Shown here piece by piece: positions 1 to 9,365 of a stretch of 64,000 nucleotides of DNA (positions are counted from its first letter, which is position 1; every line of letters starts with the position of its first letter). The DNA lies in NCBI GenBank assembly GCA_016700335.1, contig CP065014.1:595001-659000 (forward strand), given 5' to 3'. The notes beneath the pieces are model-generated. The model did not search any database, was not told where the DNA came from, and saw only the letters and a list, made by a program, of their open reading frames with translations. The position numbers and the translations under genes are program-made. The DNA comes from Chlorobiota bacterium. GTDB taxonomy: Bacteria > Bacteroidota > Ignavibacteria > OLB7.

Positions 1-226
1 TAGATAATGGTTTCCCTATTCCAGAAATTGATAGCCTAACCATTCCATTTAAATTCGATAAATTAGGAAAATCGCTTAACTTAACAGTATAAATTCCTGA
101 AAGTGTGTTTCCTTTTGATTGTAATGTAGGTGTAAGTGAACCTAATACGATAGGGGCTGTAAACGATAATACTGTTGCACTAAATAGTTTTGAAATGAAG
201 TCTCTTCTTGAATTTACAGATTGCAT
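1..226 (-). CDS. Rieske-protein paralogue, N-terminal part (cut by window edge)
   Basis: Only the first 75 residues lie in the window; the gene runs off the left edge. The N-terminus has a twin-arginine-like motif (NSRRDFISKLF) followed by a hydrophobic stretch and LSGIYTVKLSDFP. This closely parallels the next gene on the same strand (NRRDFVSRLFG ... LSGIYSFKITDFP), so the two are tandem paralogues. The [2Fe-2S] ligand region would lie outside the window, so the Rieske assignment rests on the paralogy. The ATG at 226-224 is the only sensible start. Probably exported and redox-active. Confidence 0.6.
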   Translation of the reverse strand, partial: MQSVNSRRDFISKLFSATVLSFTAPIVLGSLTPTLQSKGNTLSGIYTVKLSDFPNLSNLNGMVRLSISGIGKPLS

Positions 227-296
227 TATTTAAATTATTTAAAATATAGTTTAAATTAATGACACCTTTAATTTGATTAAAGTTACAACATTAATT

Positions 297-329
297 AAAA
301 AAACATTCCTATATAAATACAGGAATGTT
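297..329 (-). terminator. Rho-independent terminator after the Rieske gene
   Basis: A perfect 9-bp stem (AACATTCCT at 302-310, AGGAATGTT at 321-329) has a 10-nt loop and, on the minus strand, runs into seven T. It lies about 30 nt past the stop of the Rieske gene. The plus-strand side is also T-rich, so it may work in both directions. Confidence 0.65.
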
Positions 330-358
330 AATTTTATTTTTTAAAAAATAAATAATAA

Positions 359-1117
359 TTACTTAACGATAGTAAATTTCCTTACATCTTCAATACCCAA
401 TGAAGATTTTATAACGAACAAATATGTGCCAGATAATGTAGGTTTATCTAATTTAAAAGTTGACAACTCATTTGGAACATTATAAGTTTCCATTTTTGAT
501 TTTATAACATTACCATCAATAGAATAAATAGTAGTTTTAACTTCACATCCATTAACAAAACGACATTTGATTGAGACAGTATTATCATATTCTTCAACAT
601 TTGATATAAAATTATCACCATCAGAATTGTTATAAACACCTGTCGTTAAATTAGGAATTTCTATGTTAACTCTACTTCCATCATTTGTGGTTTTAAATGA
701 GTTTAAATCACTTGTTGCCGGTCCTTTTGTTACTAAACCTTCTGCTGAAAACTGAGAACCATGACATGGGCAAACATGTTTTTTAGTAGTTGAGTTGAAA
801 TTTGTTTCTCCAACACTACATCCTTGATGAGTGCAACTTTCTGAATAAGAAATAAATTCAGTTTCTGATTTTCTGTAAACAATAACTTTTTTATTTTTAA
901 ATGGTGCTGGCATATTTGGAACAGAAATCCACACCAAACCACCAACAGTTAGGGCTGGGAAATCAGTTATCTTAAATGAATAAATACCTGATAAAACACC
1001 AGCTTTTGCACATAGAGTAGGAATTAATTCACCTAAAATAACAGGTGCTGCCATCGACATAACCGTTGCCCCAAATAACCTTGAAACGAAATCTCTTCTG
1101 TTGTAATTTTTGATCAT
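359..1117 (-). CDS. Rieske [2Fe-2S] protein with twin-arginine leader and T9SS C-terminal sorting domain
   Basis: 252 residues. The leader has a twin-arginine motif (NRRDFVSRLFG, residues 6-16) before a hydrophobic stretch. The Rieske motifs are intact: C95-T-H97-Q-G-C100 and C116-P-C118-H119-G-S, giving two Cys and two His ligands plus the Cys100/Cys118 pair expected to form the disulfide. About 70 C-terminal residues (TIYSIDGNVI ... GTYLFVIKSS ... RKFTIVK) look like a type A T9SS sorting domain. Family knowledge places Rieske proteins in electron transfer; no cytochrome b gene is visible here, so it is unlikely to be a bc1 subunit. It is probably a secreted or surface-attached electron carrier. 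A paralogue follows downstream on the same strand. Confidence 0.85.
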   Translation of the reverse strand: MIKNYNRRDFVSRLFGATVMSMAAPVILGELIPTLCAKAGVLSGIYSFKITDFPALTVGGLVWISVPNMPAPFKNKKVIVYRKSETEFISYSESCTHQGCSVGETNFNSTTKKHVCPCHGSQFSAEGLVTKGPATSDLNSFKTTNDGSRVNIEIPNLTTGVYNNSDGDNFISNVEEYDNTVSIKCRFVNGCEVKTTIYSIDGNVIKSKMETYNVPNELSTFKLDKPTLSGTYLFVIKSSLGIEDVRKFTIVK

Positions 1118-1136
1118 AAATTTTAATAATTAATAA

Positions 1137-2807
1137 TTAATCTTGTTTAATATCCTTATGTAACATTGAATAATAATTTACCTTTGATTGTAAAAAAATT
1201 ATTGTTGACTGTAATTGATTATCATCAATCAATCCTAATTGAACTCTATCTTTAGTTCCATTGAACCTTGAGTATACTTCCCTCAAAATATATCTTGAAA
1301 TATTATCTTTATTAGAATTTAAAGATAAATTAATATTTTTGATACTTTCATTTTTTATTTCAGATATAGAATTAATAATTAAATTACTAACATTTTTGTC
1401 TTTTGCAAAAGTTTCAAATTCTTTTACTTTTTTATAAACAAAGTTATCAGGAAGTTTATTACTTGGTAATGAAATAACGTATTTAAAAAAAGAATTCGCA
1501 ATATCATTACTTATTTTAAAATCAATTGGAATTGAATTCATATTGGAAGTTAACAAAGTTGCATAATCAAAAAACACCCAAGAACGGTTAAGCTGAGAAA
1601 CAAAAGAACTAGTATCAACCGCTAATATTGAATCTGGGAGAATGCCACCACTACTTTTAACATTTCTACCAGAAGTAGTTAAAAACTCATGTTGGATAGA
1701 ATCATTTGTAATGATTGCTTTGCCAGATTTATCATATGTATACTTTTGAATACACCTTCCAGATGGAGTATAATATCTTGCAGTTGTAATTTTAAGCTGA
1801 ATGTTCTGCCCTATCCAGTGAAGGGTTTGAACTAAACCTTTACCAAAACTTGGCTGACCAAGAATTACTCCAGCATCAAGATCTTGAATAGCTCCAGCTA
1901 ATATCTCAGAAGCTGAAGCAGAATTTTTATTTATCAGAACTGCAATTTTTACATTTTTAAGAATAGGTACTTCCTCAGTATAAAAATATTTTACATCATT
2001 TGTGTCTCGTCCTTTTGTTGAAACAATCAAACTCCCTTTTGGAACAAAATTACTTGCGATTGAAACTGCAGATTCTAATAGACCACCACCATTATCTCTA
2101 AGATCTATAACTAAAGATGAAATACTATTTTTTACTTGAAGTTCTTTTAATGCACTTTTAAATTCTAATGGTGCTCCTTGAGAAAATCTTGTCAGTTTAA
2201 TATAACCAGTACTATCATTTAGGAGTCCACTATATGAAATGCTTTTAGCTTGAATCAATTCACGAATAAGTGAATAAGAGATTGGTTGAGGTATTGCACC
2301 CCTTTTTATAACGAATTTCAATACTCCACCTGGCGTTCCACGAATTACCTCACGCATTTTCTCAACAGTTGAATTTTGAAGATTAATATCATTTATAGAA
2401 ATTATTTTATCACCAATTCTCAATCCAACTTTTTTTGCTGGATAATTATCTAACAATTCATTTATGAAAAGGGAACTGTCACGTGCAAATACACTTATAC
2501 CAGCTCCTCCATATTGATTCTGCAATAATAAATCTAATTCATTTTTGTCATTTTTATCTATGTAAGTTGTATACGGATCTAGAGTTTTTAACATTGATTT
2601 AATACCAGTTACTATAAAATCTTCATGATTAATAGTATCTATAAATCTTAAAGACACCTCTCTGTAAACAGATGCAAAAGTTTCGGTAACCTTTGCAATC
2701 CTTATGTAATCTACATTATCAGGCAATTTCCAAGCAATTGAACCTATGAGTAAGATAATTACAAATATGAAAATTGACTTTTTATTTATTTTTTTTATAA
2801 TCTTCAT
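1137..2807 (-). CDS. C-terminal processing protease, S41 family (CtpA/Prc-like)
   Basis: 556 residues with one N-terminal membrane anchor (about residues 11-27). A PDZ domain follows (about 95-170, with YGGAGISV and IGDKIISIN), then the S41 catalytic domain. The nucleophile lies in KNSASASEI (Ser298) and the general base in SFGKGLVQ (Lys323). The C-terminal ~170 residues are a less conserved tail. S41 proteases cleave extracytoplasmic proteins near their C-termini. The stop lies 19 nt upstream of the Rieske start on the same strand, so the two may be co-transcribed, but no functional link is evident. Confidence 0.9.
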   Translation of the reverse strand: MKIIKKINKKSIFIFVIILLIGSIAWKLPDNVDYIRIAKVTETFASVYREVSLRFIDTINHEDFIVTGIKSMLKTLDPYTTYIDKNDKNELDLLLQNQYGGAGISVFARDSSLFINELLDNYPAKKVGLRIGDKIISINDINLQNSTVEKMREVIRGTPGGVLKFVIKRGAIPQPISYSLIRELIQAKSISYSGLLNDSTGYIKLTRFSQGAPLEFKSALKELQVKNSISSLVIDLRDNGGGLLESAVSIASNFVPKGSLIVSTKGRDTNDVKYFYTEEVPILKNVKIAVLINKNSASASEILAGAIQDLDAGVILGQPSFGKGLVQTLHWIGQNIQLKITTARYYTPSGRCIQKYTYDKSGKAIITNDSIQHEFLTTSGRNVKSSGGILPDSILAVDTSSFVSQLNRSWVFFDYATLLTSNMNSIPIDFKISNDIANSFFKYVISLPSNKLPDNFVYKKVKEFETFAKDKNVSNLIINSISEIKNESIKNINLSLNSNKDNISRYILREVYSRFNGTKDRVQLGLIDDNQLQSTIIFLQSKVNYYSMLHKDIKQD

Positions 2808-2933
2808 TTAATTAACTTAATTTAAGAGGATGCAAGTTATAAATATAAATGCATATAATAATATTCAGATTTTAAATTTAAATAATTTCAATATTAAAAT
2901 TCCATTAGTTTAAATAATGAATGTTAACAGGCT

Positions 2934-2941
2934 TATATTTG
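2934..2941 (+). promoter_or_regulatory. Possible Bacteroidetes-type -7 box for pta
   Basis: TATATTTG matches the TAnnTTTG -7 consensus of Bacteroidetes sigma factors and lies 31 nt upstream of the pta ATG. A weak TTTA lies about 21 nt further upstream where the -33 element is expected. Chance matches are common in AT-rich DNA. Confidence 0.35.
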
Positions 2942-2972
2942 TTAATAATATTTAAGAATAAATAATTATTGT

Positions 2973-3947
2973 ATGATTACAATTTTAAATGAATTTAAGA
3001 ATAAAGCAAAATTATTTAATAAAAAAATTGCTTTGCCAGATTCATTGGATATTAGAACTTTGAAGGCTGCAAATGTTTTGTTAAATGAGAATATTGCTAC
3101 ACCAATTTTGTTTGGAAATAAAAATGAAATTCAGAATTTAGCGGAAGATAATTTTATAAATATAAACGGAATAAACATAGTTGATAAGTCTGTTGAAGAA
3201 TTAAATAAAAATTTAATTAATGAGTTTTATGAATTTAGAAAACACAAGGGAATTTCTATAGAACAAGCCAAAGAAATAATGAATAACCCTCTTTATATTG
3301 CTGGTATGTATCTAAGAAATGGACTTTGTGATAGTTGTGTTGCTGGCTCTATATCAACAACTGCGGAAGTTATAAAAGCTGGTATTCAAACAATTGGACT
3401 TCTTGAAGATAATAAAACTGTATCTTCATTTTTTTTAATTGAATTTAAAAATAAAATCTATTCTTTTGCTGATTGTGCAATTATTCCAGAACCTAATTCT
3501 CAGCAGTTAGCAGATATTGCCATAGTAACTGCAAAAAACTTTGAGAAGTTATTAAACATTAAATCAAAAACAGCATTATTATCTTTTAGCACAAAAGGAA
3601 GTGCTGAACATTCAAATGTTTCAAAAATTACTGAGGCAATAAAGTTAATTAAACAAACAAATTTAGATTTATTAATTGATGGTGAGTTACAATTAGATGC
3701 AGCTATTGTACCTGATATTGCTTTAATAAAAGATCCAAATGGCAAGTTAAAAGGTGAAGCTAATGTACTTGTTTTTCCTAATCTTGATGCAGGAAATATT
3801 GCATATAAAATGGCTCAAAGAATGGCTGGAGCAAAAGCTATTGGTCCTATTGTTCAAGGTTTAAATAAACCATATTTTGATTTATCAAGAGGTTGTTCAG
3901 TTGAAGATATAATTGATTTAAGTTCAATTTCTATTTTGTTATCGTAA
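2973..3947 (+). CDS. pta: Phosphate acetyltransferase (PTA/PTB family)
   Basis: 324 residues, the length of short single-domain phosphotransacetylases. It interconverts acetyl-CoA and acetyl phosphate. Visible family features are KIALPDSLDIRTLKAA near the N-terminus, DSCVAGSISTTAEVIKAG (about residues 120-137), ALLSFSTKGSAEH, and the C-terminal block VLVFPNLDAGNIAYKMAQRM followed by GPIVQGLNKP. There is no N-terminal DRTGG regulatory domain. No acetate kinase gene is adjacent, unlike the usual ackA-pta pair. A phosphate butyryltransferase of the same family is the alternative; the NLDAGNIAYK block favours acetyl. Confidence 0.85.
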   Translation: MITILNEFKNKAKLFNKKIALPDSLDIRTLKAANVLLNENIATPILFGNKNEIQNLAEDNFININGINIVDKSVEELNKNLINEFYEFRKHKGISIEQAKEIMNNPLYIAGMYLRNGLCDSCVAGSISTTAEVIKAGIQTIGLLEDNKTVSSFFLIEFKNKIYSFADCAIIPEPNSQQLADIAIVTAKNFEKLLNIKSKTALLSFSTKGSAEHSNVSKITEAIKLIKQTNLDLLIDGELQLDAAIVPDIALIKDPNGKLKGEANVLVFPNLDAGNIAYKMAQRMAGAKAIGPIVQGLNKPYFDLSRGCSVEDIIDLSSISILLS

Positions 3948-4004
3948 TCAAATTCTTAATTCTTTAAACATTTTAACATTGAAATTTGTTGTTATTTTTA
4001 CACA

Positions 4005-5060
4005 ATGATAATTAGAAATCCAGAAGAAGATTATTTTCATAATATCGGGAACTCAGGGGGTTACGAATGGTCTTATTTTGATGGACTATCAAATGACGGA
4101 TTATGGGGGTTTACTGCAATATGGTTTAAAGGTTGCCCTATGTCTCCCCACTATACAAAAGAAATTGATTACTCTTTTCTAAATGGATCTCATATTAATC
4201 CAGAGGACTTTTCAGCATTTTCATTTTCATTATACTATAAAGGTGTAAGGAAATTTTGGTGTTTAAATGAAGCGAACTCTTCTCATAGTACCTTTACAAA
4301 TGATTCTCCAAATGTTTCTTTCAACGAAAATATTTTAACTTGTAAAGTTATTAAACTAGGTAAAGAATTTGAGATTGAAATTCATTCTTCTTCTGCAACT
4401 GGAACAAAAAGAGTAGCAGGAAGAATAAGTTTATCATTCCCTGATTTAGATTTAAAAACAATAGCTAATACCTCAAATAATTTAGATGATAATCACAATT
4501 GGGTTCCTGCAAATTTGGTTGGTTCTTTTAATTTAAATTTACATTTATACACATCCTTTGGATTAAAATTTAATGACGAGACAATTGATTTTTCAGGTAG
4601 GTCATATCATGATAGAAATTATGGTTTAACACCTTTACATAAGTTAGATGTTGACTGGTTTTGGGGTAGATATATTGGTGATGAATACTCCTTAGTATAC
4701 TTTAAAATATTGAGTAAAGAAAAAAAAGAGATTGAATTCTCTCAATTGTTATTATTTAAAAATCATGAACTTCTATATCAAAGTAAAAATTTTGATTTTA
4801 TTATGAGTCATTCTAAAAAAAGCTGGACACTTAAATATCCATCTCGAATATTAATTTCAAATGATGATATTAAAGTTGAAGTAAATGAATCATATAAACC
4901 TGAATCAGGTCCATTCTATCATAGATTTGTTTCTGATTTCAAAATTTACTTTAAGAATAATTTAGTTTCAGGTAAAGGAATAACTGAATTTCTAAAACCA
5001 AAAAGGTTAGGTATAAAGTCTTTTCGTCCTTTTATAAAATTTCGAGTTAGAAGAACCTAA
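4005..5060 (+). CDS. CrtC-like lipocalin-fold protein (carotenoid 1,2-hydratase family)
   Basis: 351 residues without a signal peptide. The block GRSYHDRNYGLTPLH ... WFWGRYIGDEYSLVYF (about residues 197-233) matches the conserved G-YHD-N-G / W-WGR pattern of CrtC-type proteins. The N-terminal YEWSYFDGLSNDGLWGFTAIWF also fits. The family hydrates carotenoid double bonds in phototrophs, but many members are of unknown substrate. No carotenoid genes are nearby, so hydratase activity is only a guess and a general lipid-modifying or lipid-binding role is equally possible. Confidence 0.65.
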   Translation: MIIRNPEEDYFHNIGNSGGYEWSYFDGLSNDGLWGFTAIWFKGCPMSPHYTKEIDYSFLNGSHINPEDFSAFSFSLYYKGVRKFWCLNEANSSHSTFTNDSPNVSFNENILTCKVIKLGKEFEIEIHSSSATGTKRVAGRISLSFPDLDLKTIANTSNNLDDNHNWVPANLVGSFNLNLHLYTSFGLKFNDETIDFSGRSYHDRNYGLTPLHKLDVDWFWGRYIGDEYSLVYFKILSKEKKEIEFSQLLLFKNHELLYQSKNFDFIMSHSKKSWTLKYPSRILISNDDIKVEVNESYKPESGPFYHRFVSDFKIYFKNNLVSGKGITEFLKPKRLGIKSFRPFIKFRVRRT

Positions 5061-5134
5061 TTAATTAATCTTCTATACCTTGTAAATTATTTACTCTTGC
5101 AATATCAATTTTCTTAAAAATAATAATAAAGCTA

Positions 5135-6304
5135 TTGTCTAAATTAATTAATTATAGAAATAAAGTTACTAAAGTTGTTGTTGGTGTTATGTCTGGAACT
5201 TCATTAGATGCAATTGATGTTGCATTTGTTGAAATTAGTAATTACTCAATTAATACAAAACATAAGCTAATTGCTTTTAAATCTATACCAATTGAATCAT
5301 CATTAAAAGATAGGTTACATGCAGCTTGCGAAGGAAATCTTACAATGAGAGAGTGCTTTGAATTGGATATTGATTTAGGAATGATTTATGTAGATTCAAT
5401 TTTGGATTGTGCTAAAACAAACAATTTATCAATAGATATGATTGATGCAATTGGATTACATGGTCAAACTGTTTTTCATAATCCTAATAGAAAACCAATT
5501 GGCCTTACAATACAGATTGGATCAGGTAGTGTGGTTGCTCAGAACCTTGCAACAATTGTTGTGAATGATTTTAGAACTAATGATGTTGCCGCAGGAGGAC
5601 ATGGTGCACCTTTAGTTCCTTATTGTGATTATTTGTTGTTACATGATAAAAATGTAAATAAAGTATCACTAAATATTGGTGGAATTTCAAATATAACTTG
5701 GTTAGGTAAAAATACTACCTTAGATAATTTGATTGCATTTGATACTGGTCCTGGAAACATGATAATTGATTCTGCAATGTTGGAATTCTATAATAAGAAA
5801 TATGATGAAAATGGAGATGTGGCTTTAACTGGACAAGTTAACGAAGAATGGTTAACAGAAATACTTAGCAAGAAATATTATCATTTAAAACCTCCTAAGA
5901 GTACTGGACGTGAACAGTTTGGTGAAGAAACTTCTAAAGCTTTAACAGTAAGAGGTAGAAGTATTGGTTTATCAAATCAAGATATTATTTCTACAATTAC
6001 AGCAGTTACCTCAAGAAGCATTGCAATGGGAATAAATAATTTTTGTAGAAATGAAGAATCAGTTGATGAAATAATAATTGGTGGTGGTGGTTTTCATAAT
6101 AGTGCAATAATAAAATATCTGAAAGGGGAATTTGTTGGAACAACATTTAGTTCAAGTGATAAGTATAATTTACCAGTGGATGCCAAAGAATCAATTTGCT
6201 TTGCTATATTAGCTAATGAAACTTTAAATGAAATAAGATCCAACGTACCAAATGTAACTGGAGCTAAGAATCATGTGATTTGCGGTTCTATTAGAATTGG
6301 TTAA
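5135..6304 (+). CDS. anmK: Anhydro-N-acetylmuramic acid kinase
   Basis: 389 residues. AnmK cleaves and phosphorylates 1,6-anhydro-MurNAc to MurNAc-6-phosphate in cell-wall recycling. Family blocks seen: VVGVMSGTSLDAIDVA (residues 15-30), GLHGQTVFHNP, IQIGSG, VNDFRTNDVAAGGHGAPLVP, LNIGGISNITWL, AFDTGPGNMIID and IIGGGGFHN. The start is taken as TTG at 5135: the first in-frame ATG is Met19 inside the GVMSGTS phosphate loop and would delete the first beta strand. The GH113-like gene starts 33 nt after the stop. Confidence 0.92.
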   Translation: MSKLINYRNKVTKVVVGVMSGTSLDAIDVAFVEISNYSINTKHKLIAFKSIPIESSLKDRLHAACEGNLTMRECFELDIDLGMIYVDSILDCAKTNNLSIDMIDAIGLHGQTVFHNPNRKPIGLTIQIGSGSVVAQNLATIVVNDFRTNDVAAGGHGAPLVPYCDYLLLHDKNVNKVSLNIGGISNITWLGKNTTLDNLIAFDTGPGNMIIDSAMLEFYNKKYDENGDVALTGQVNEEWLTEILSKKYYHLKPPKSTGREQFGEETSKALTVRGRSIGLSNQDIISTITAVTSRSIAMGINNFCRNEESVDEIIIGGGGFHNSAIIKYLKGEFVGTTFSSSDKYNLPVDAKESICFAILANETLNEIRSNVPNVTGAKNHVICGSIRIG

Positions 6305-6337
6305 TAAAAATATTTATAACCAATTCTAAAATCAAAA

Positions 6338-7345
6338 ATGAAGTTGTTCCTTCTTTTATTTCTATTTCCCATTACTTTGCTTTCACAAAAAATTAATGGA
6401 GTAAATATAGTATCACCAAAATTAAAAGTATACTCAAATCCCATTGATACAATAAAGTCAATTAATGCTAATTGGGTTGCAATTTGTCCTTTTGCTTTTC
6501 TTACACCAAATAATCCTGAAATCAGATATGAAAATTCAGATAGTTGGTACGGAGATAAATACAACGGCGTTAAGGAAATGATAAAATTCGCTAAAAATTC
6601 CAAATTAAAAATTCTATTAAAACCCCATTTTTGGGTAGATGGTGAAGGCTGGGCAGGTGATTATAATCTATCAAATGATAAGTGGAAAGTTTGGGAAAGA
6701 AACTATATAAATTACATTTTGAGGTTAGCAAAATTAGCTGATTCAAATAAAGTTGAAATGTTTTGCATTGGTACTGAATGGAAAAATGCCGTAAAGGAGA
6801 GACCAAAATTTTGGTTTTATTTAATTGATTCAGTACGTAAATACTACTCAGGTAAATTAACTTATGCAGCGAATTGGGATGAATATCATAATGTACCATT
6901 TTGGTCAGAACTAGATTTCATAGGAGTTGATGCATACTTCCCATTATTGAAAATCAAAACGCCTTCCATTGAAACATTAAAAAATGAATGGTTAGATATA
7001 AAAAAAGATTTAAAAGCAATTTCAATTAAAAATAAAAAGAAAATTCTATTTACAGAATATGGTTACAGAAGTGTAAATTATACTGCTTGGAAACAATGGG
7101 AAATAGAAAATCTATCAATTAAAAATGCTGTGAATTACAGGTCACAAGTTAATTCTTATGTAGCTTTGTTTGATACCTTTTGGAATGAAAATTGGTTAGC
7201 AGGAGGATTCATATGGAAATGGTATTCAGATATTGAAAATCAATTAGATGTTTTTATTGATACTGATTACACTCCTCAAGGTAAACCAGTGGAAGCTATA
7301 ATTAAACAAAGATATTTGATAAACAAAGATAAGTTTCCTAATTAA
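6338..7345 (+). CDS. Secreted GH113-like (beta/alpha)8 glycoside hydrolase
   Basis: 335 residues with a signal peptide (MKLFLLLFLFPITLLS, then QK). The body fits GH113-type TIM-barrel enzymes: KILLKPHFWVDGEGWAGDY (about 91-109), FCIGTEWKNA with the likely acid/base Glu147, FIGVDAYFPL (about 194-203), and ILFTEYGYRS with the likely nucleophile Glu240. GH113 includes beta-mannanases, but the substrate here cannot be told from sequence. It starts 33 nt after anmK on the same strand, so wall or glycan turnover is a plausible shared context. Confidence 0.75.
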   Translation: MKLFLLLFLFPITLLSQKINGVNIVSPKLKVYSNPIDTIKSINANWVAICPFAFLTPNNPEIRYENSDSWYGDKYNGVKEMIKFAKNSKLKILLKPHFWVDGEGWAGDYNLSNDKWKVWERNYINYILRLAKLADSNKVEMFCIGTEWKNAVKERPKFWFYLIDSVRKYYSGKLTYAANWDEYHNVPFWSELDFIGVDAYFPLLKIKTPSIETLKNEWLDIKKDLKAISIKNKKKILFTEYGYRSVNYTAWKQWEIENLSIKNAVNYRSQVNSYVALFDTFWNENWLAGGFIWKWYSDIENQLDVFIDTDYTPQGKPVEAIIKQRYLINKDKFPN

Positions 7346-7414
7346 TTTTCTAACAAAATTTTAGGAATTACAATAATTAAAAAATATAATTTTCAATCAA
7401 TAAAAATAAAGCAA

Positions 7415-7438
7415 GATACCCTATATTTATAGAGTATC
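7415..7438 (+). terminator. Bidirectional terminator between convergent genes
   Basis: An 11-position stem with one mismatch (GATACCCTATA / TATAGAGTATC) has a two-base loop. It is followed on the plus strand by CTGTATTTTTT. It separates the GH113-like gene from the convergent SRPBCC gene. Confidence 0.55.
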
Positions 7439-7447
7439 CTGTATTTT

Positions 7448-7882
7448 TTAATTTATCTTCTCTAATAAAATTTTAAGGTTGTCTAACACTAAAGCCCAAT
7501 GAGATTCATATTGTTCTTTATTAGATTCATTTTCAATACCATCGTGATGAATTGAAATAAAAGTAAATCCATTTTTATCAATTAACTTGTAAGTTATTTC
7601 ATAAAATTCTTCTTGAATTCCAGGTAAAATTTCTGACGAATTTAAGAATTTAAATTTAATTAAACTGCCTTCAATATACTCAACAAGTGAACCAGTATCT
7701 GTAATTTCTAAATCATTAATAGCCCTTTTAAAACTAACAATTGAACCAACAGCTAAATTTAAAATATCCTCATATAAATAATAGTATTTATTAACTATCT
7801 CATTTGATAAAAGTGCTTTCCATACTTGGGTAGTACTTGATTTTATAGTAATTGAAACTTGAGCTGAGGTTAATAGTTGCAT
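7448..7882 (-). CDS. SRPBCC (START/Bet v1-like, AHSA1-type) domain protein
   Basis: 144 residues. The N-terminal VSITIKSSTTQVWKALLSNE and C-terminal ESHWALVLDNLKILLEKIN bracket a single Bet v1-like ligand-binding domain, typical of AHSA1 or polyketide-cyclase-like proteins. No catalytic residues can be assigned. It stands alone, facing the GH113-like gene across a terminator. Confidence 0.75.
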   Translation of the reverse strand: MQLLTSAQVSITIKSSTTQVWKALLSNEIVNKYYYLYEDILNLAVGSIVSFKRAINDLEITDTGSLVEYIEGSLIKFKFLNSSEILPGIQEEFYEITYKLIDKNGFTFISIHHDGIENESNKEQYESHWALVLDNLKILLEKIN

Positions 7883-7973
7883 TTAAAATATTAGGTTTAA
7901 ACGTTTAATTTAGTTGTGAATTTGTACCTTAAAAAATAATATCAAATAAGTTTTAAAATGACTAAATTTATAT

Positions 7974-8477
7974 TTACATCATGTTTGGAGTATCTGCTGA
8001 AGGTCCGTAAGAACCTGGCAATGGAATATCAAGCATTCTTAAATAAACTCCCAATTGAGCTCTGTGGTGAATAAAATGATTAAAGCACATGTCCCTTAAT
8101 ACTGCTTGCTTTGGAAGAGTAAAGAAAACTCTTTCAGCTTGCCTCATTGTCCAAGGATTTTGTAAAAGTTCATCTGTTGAATTTTCTAAAGCAACTACAG
8201 CCTTTTTAAGATGTTCATTAAAGTGAGCAATTAATTCTTCATTAGATTGAGGATTAAATGGCTTTGAATCTGATTTTGCAAAATCAAGCTCGTCAGTTGT
8301 AATAGTTGTATTAACCCAATCTGGCAAGTCTGCAACGTGCCTGGCTAACCTTCCTAACTTCATACTTTTCTCATGAGGTGCCCATTCTGCTTTATCGAAT
8401 GGAACTAATTCTAATAACTTTTTAGTTGTGTTTGATTCATGTCTAAGTTCTGCTAAAAAATCTGATGAAATTGACAT
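7974..8477 (-). CDS. DinB family protein
   Basis: 167 residues forming a DinB/YfiT-like four-helix bundle. The metal-binding histidine pattern is visible as ARHVADLPDW (His47) and CFNHFIHHRAQLGVYLRML (about residues 131-149). In other bacteria these proteins are metal-dependent thiol transferases or stress proteins; the substrate here is unknown. Single gene with no obvious partner. Confidence 0.85.
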   Translation of the reverse strand: MSISSDFLAELRHESNTTKKLLELVPFDKAEWAPHEKSMKLGRLARHVADLPDWVNTTITTDELDFAKSDSKPFNPQSNEELIAHFNEHLKKAVVALENSTDELLQNPWTMRQAERVFFTLPKQAVLRDMCFNHFIHHRAQLGVYLRMLDIPLPGSYGPSADTPNMM

Positions 8478-8743
8478 TTGTTTAATTTTAAATTATAATT
8501 ATTATTTGGAACTTAAAAATCAATTTGGAAATTTGAATGGATTTAATAAAAAAATGTTTAGTCATTGTAAAACATATATAAAAAATTAGTTGAATCCAAT
8601 TTGAAACTTATCTACTTTTGTTAAAATCTTCATTTTAAGATTTGTAAAAATTTTAACTATAAAATTATCTTATATTTACTTTATAGTCCTGATTTTAAAT
8701 TGTTAGTAATTAACAGACTTAAGAAAAACAACTTTCAATTAAG

Positions 8744-9130
8744 TTAACTTATTCCACCACAAAATTCTAATATATTTCCAGATGGATCGTAACATTGAAA
8801 CCAACTAACTTGCGTATTCATTTTCATAGGTTCTGACTGGATTGTAAGAATATTATTTAAAACTAAATGATTAAACATTGCTAAAGTTGAAAATACTTCA
8901 AATGCAAAAGTAGTTCTAACAATTTTTTCAGGAAAATCAAACTTATGATGACCTCCTATTAAGTACATCCCACCATTTTTACCGAAAGTAAAATAACATG
9001 CCTCAGAACCCATGGGATTAAACTCTTTTAATCCAATTATCTCATTATAAAATTTAAATGATTCTTCAAAGTTATGTGCATAAACACTTACTAATGCTAT
9101 TCCTGAAATATCTAGTTTATTTTGTTCCAT
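8744..9130 (-). CDS. VOC family (glyoxalase/bleomycin-resistance fold) protein
   Basis: 128 residues, the length of a single VOC domain pair. N-terminal ISGIALVSVYAHNFEESFKFYNE and C-terminal VSWFQCYDPSGNILEFCGG are the typical strand-helix and DP-G-N-E-F blocks. The C-terminal Glu is conserved, but the first His ligand position is replaced, so metal-dependent activity is uncertain. Standalone gene. Confidence 0.8.
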   Translation of the reverse strand: MEQNKLDISGIALVSVYAHNFEESFKFYNEIIGLKEFNPMGSEACYFTFGKNGGMYLIGGHHKFDFPEKIVRTTFAFEVFSTLAMFNHLVLNNILTIQSEPMKMNTQVSWFQCYDPSGNILEFCGGIS

Positions 9131-9350
9131 TAAAAAAAGGTTATAGAAAATTTCTTAAATTAAAAATCATCAAAAATAGAAAAACCAAAATAAACTAAAA
9201 CTAACAAAAATAAAAAATTGGTGAATTATTCTAACAGTAAATAGGGTAGTCTGTAACTAAGATAAAATTATGATTGAACTTTATTTGATTCAAATATAAA
9301 ACTTTCTATTTAGACAGACAAGAAAAATCTTTCTAAAAAGTAATTTTATT

Positions 9351-9358
9351 TATATTTG
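9351..9358 (+). promoter_or_regulatory. Possible -7 box of the LexA-like repressor gene
   Basis: TATATTTG fits the TAnnTTTG -7 consensus and ends only seven nt before the ATG at 9366. If real, the transcript would be leaderless or nearly so, and a repressor bound near the start could shut off its own gene. No clear operator palindrome was seen. Confidence 0.4.
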
Positions 9359-9365
9359 CAACTAT

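Noticed and set aside
359..1117. Rieske subunit of a cytochrome bc1 or alternative complex III
   Set aside because: No cytochrome b or complex III genes are adjacent and the T9SS tail points outside the cell.
6301..6603. Antisense open frame over the start of the GH113-like gene
   Set aside because: The plus-strand protein has a signal peptide and family motifs over the same bases, and the antisense product matches nothing recognisable.
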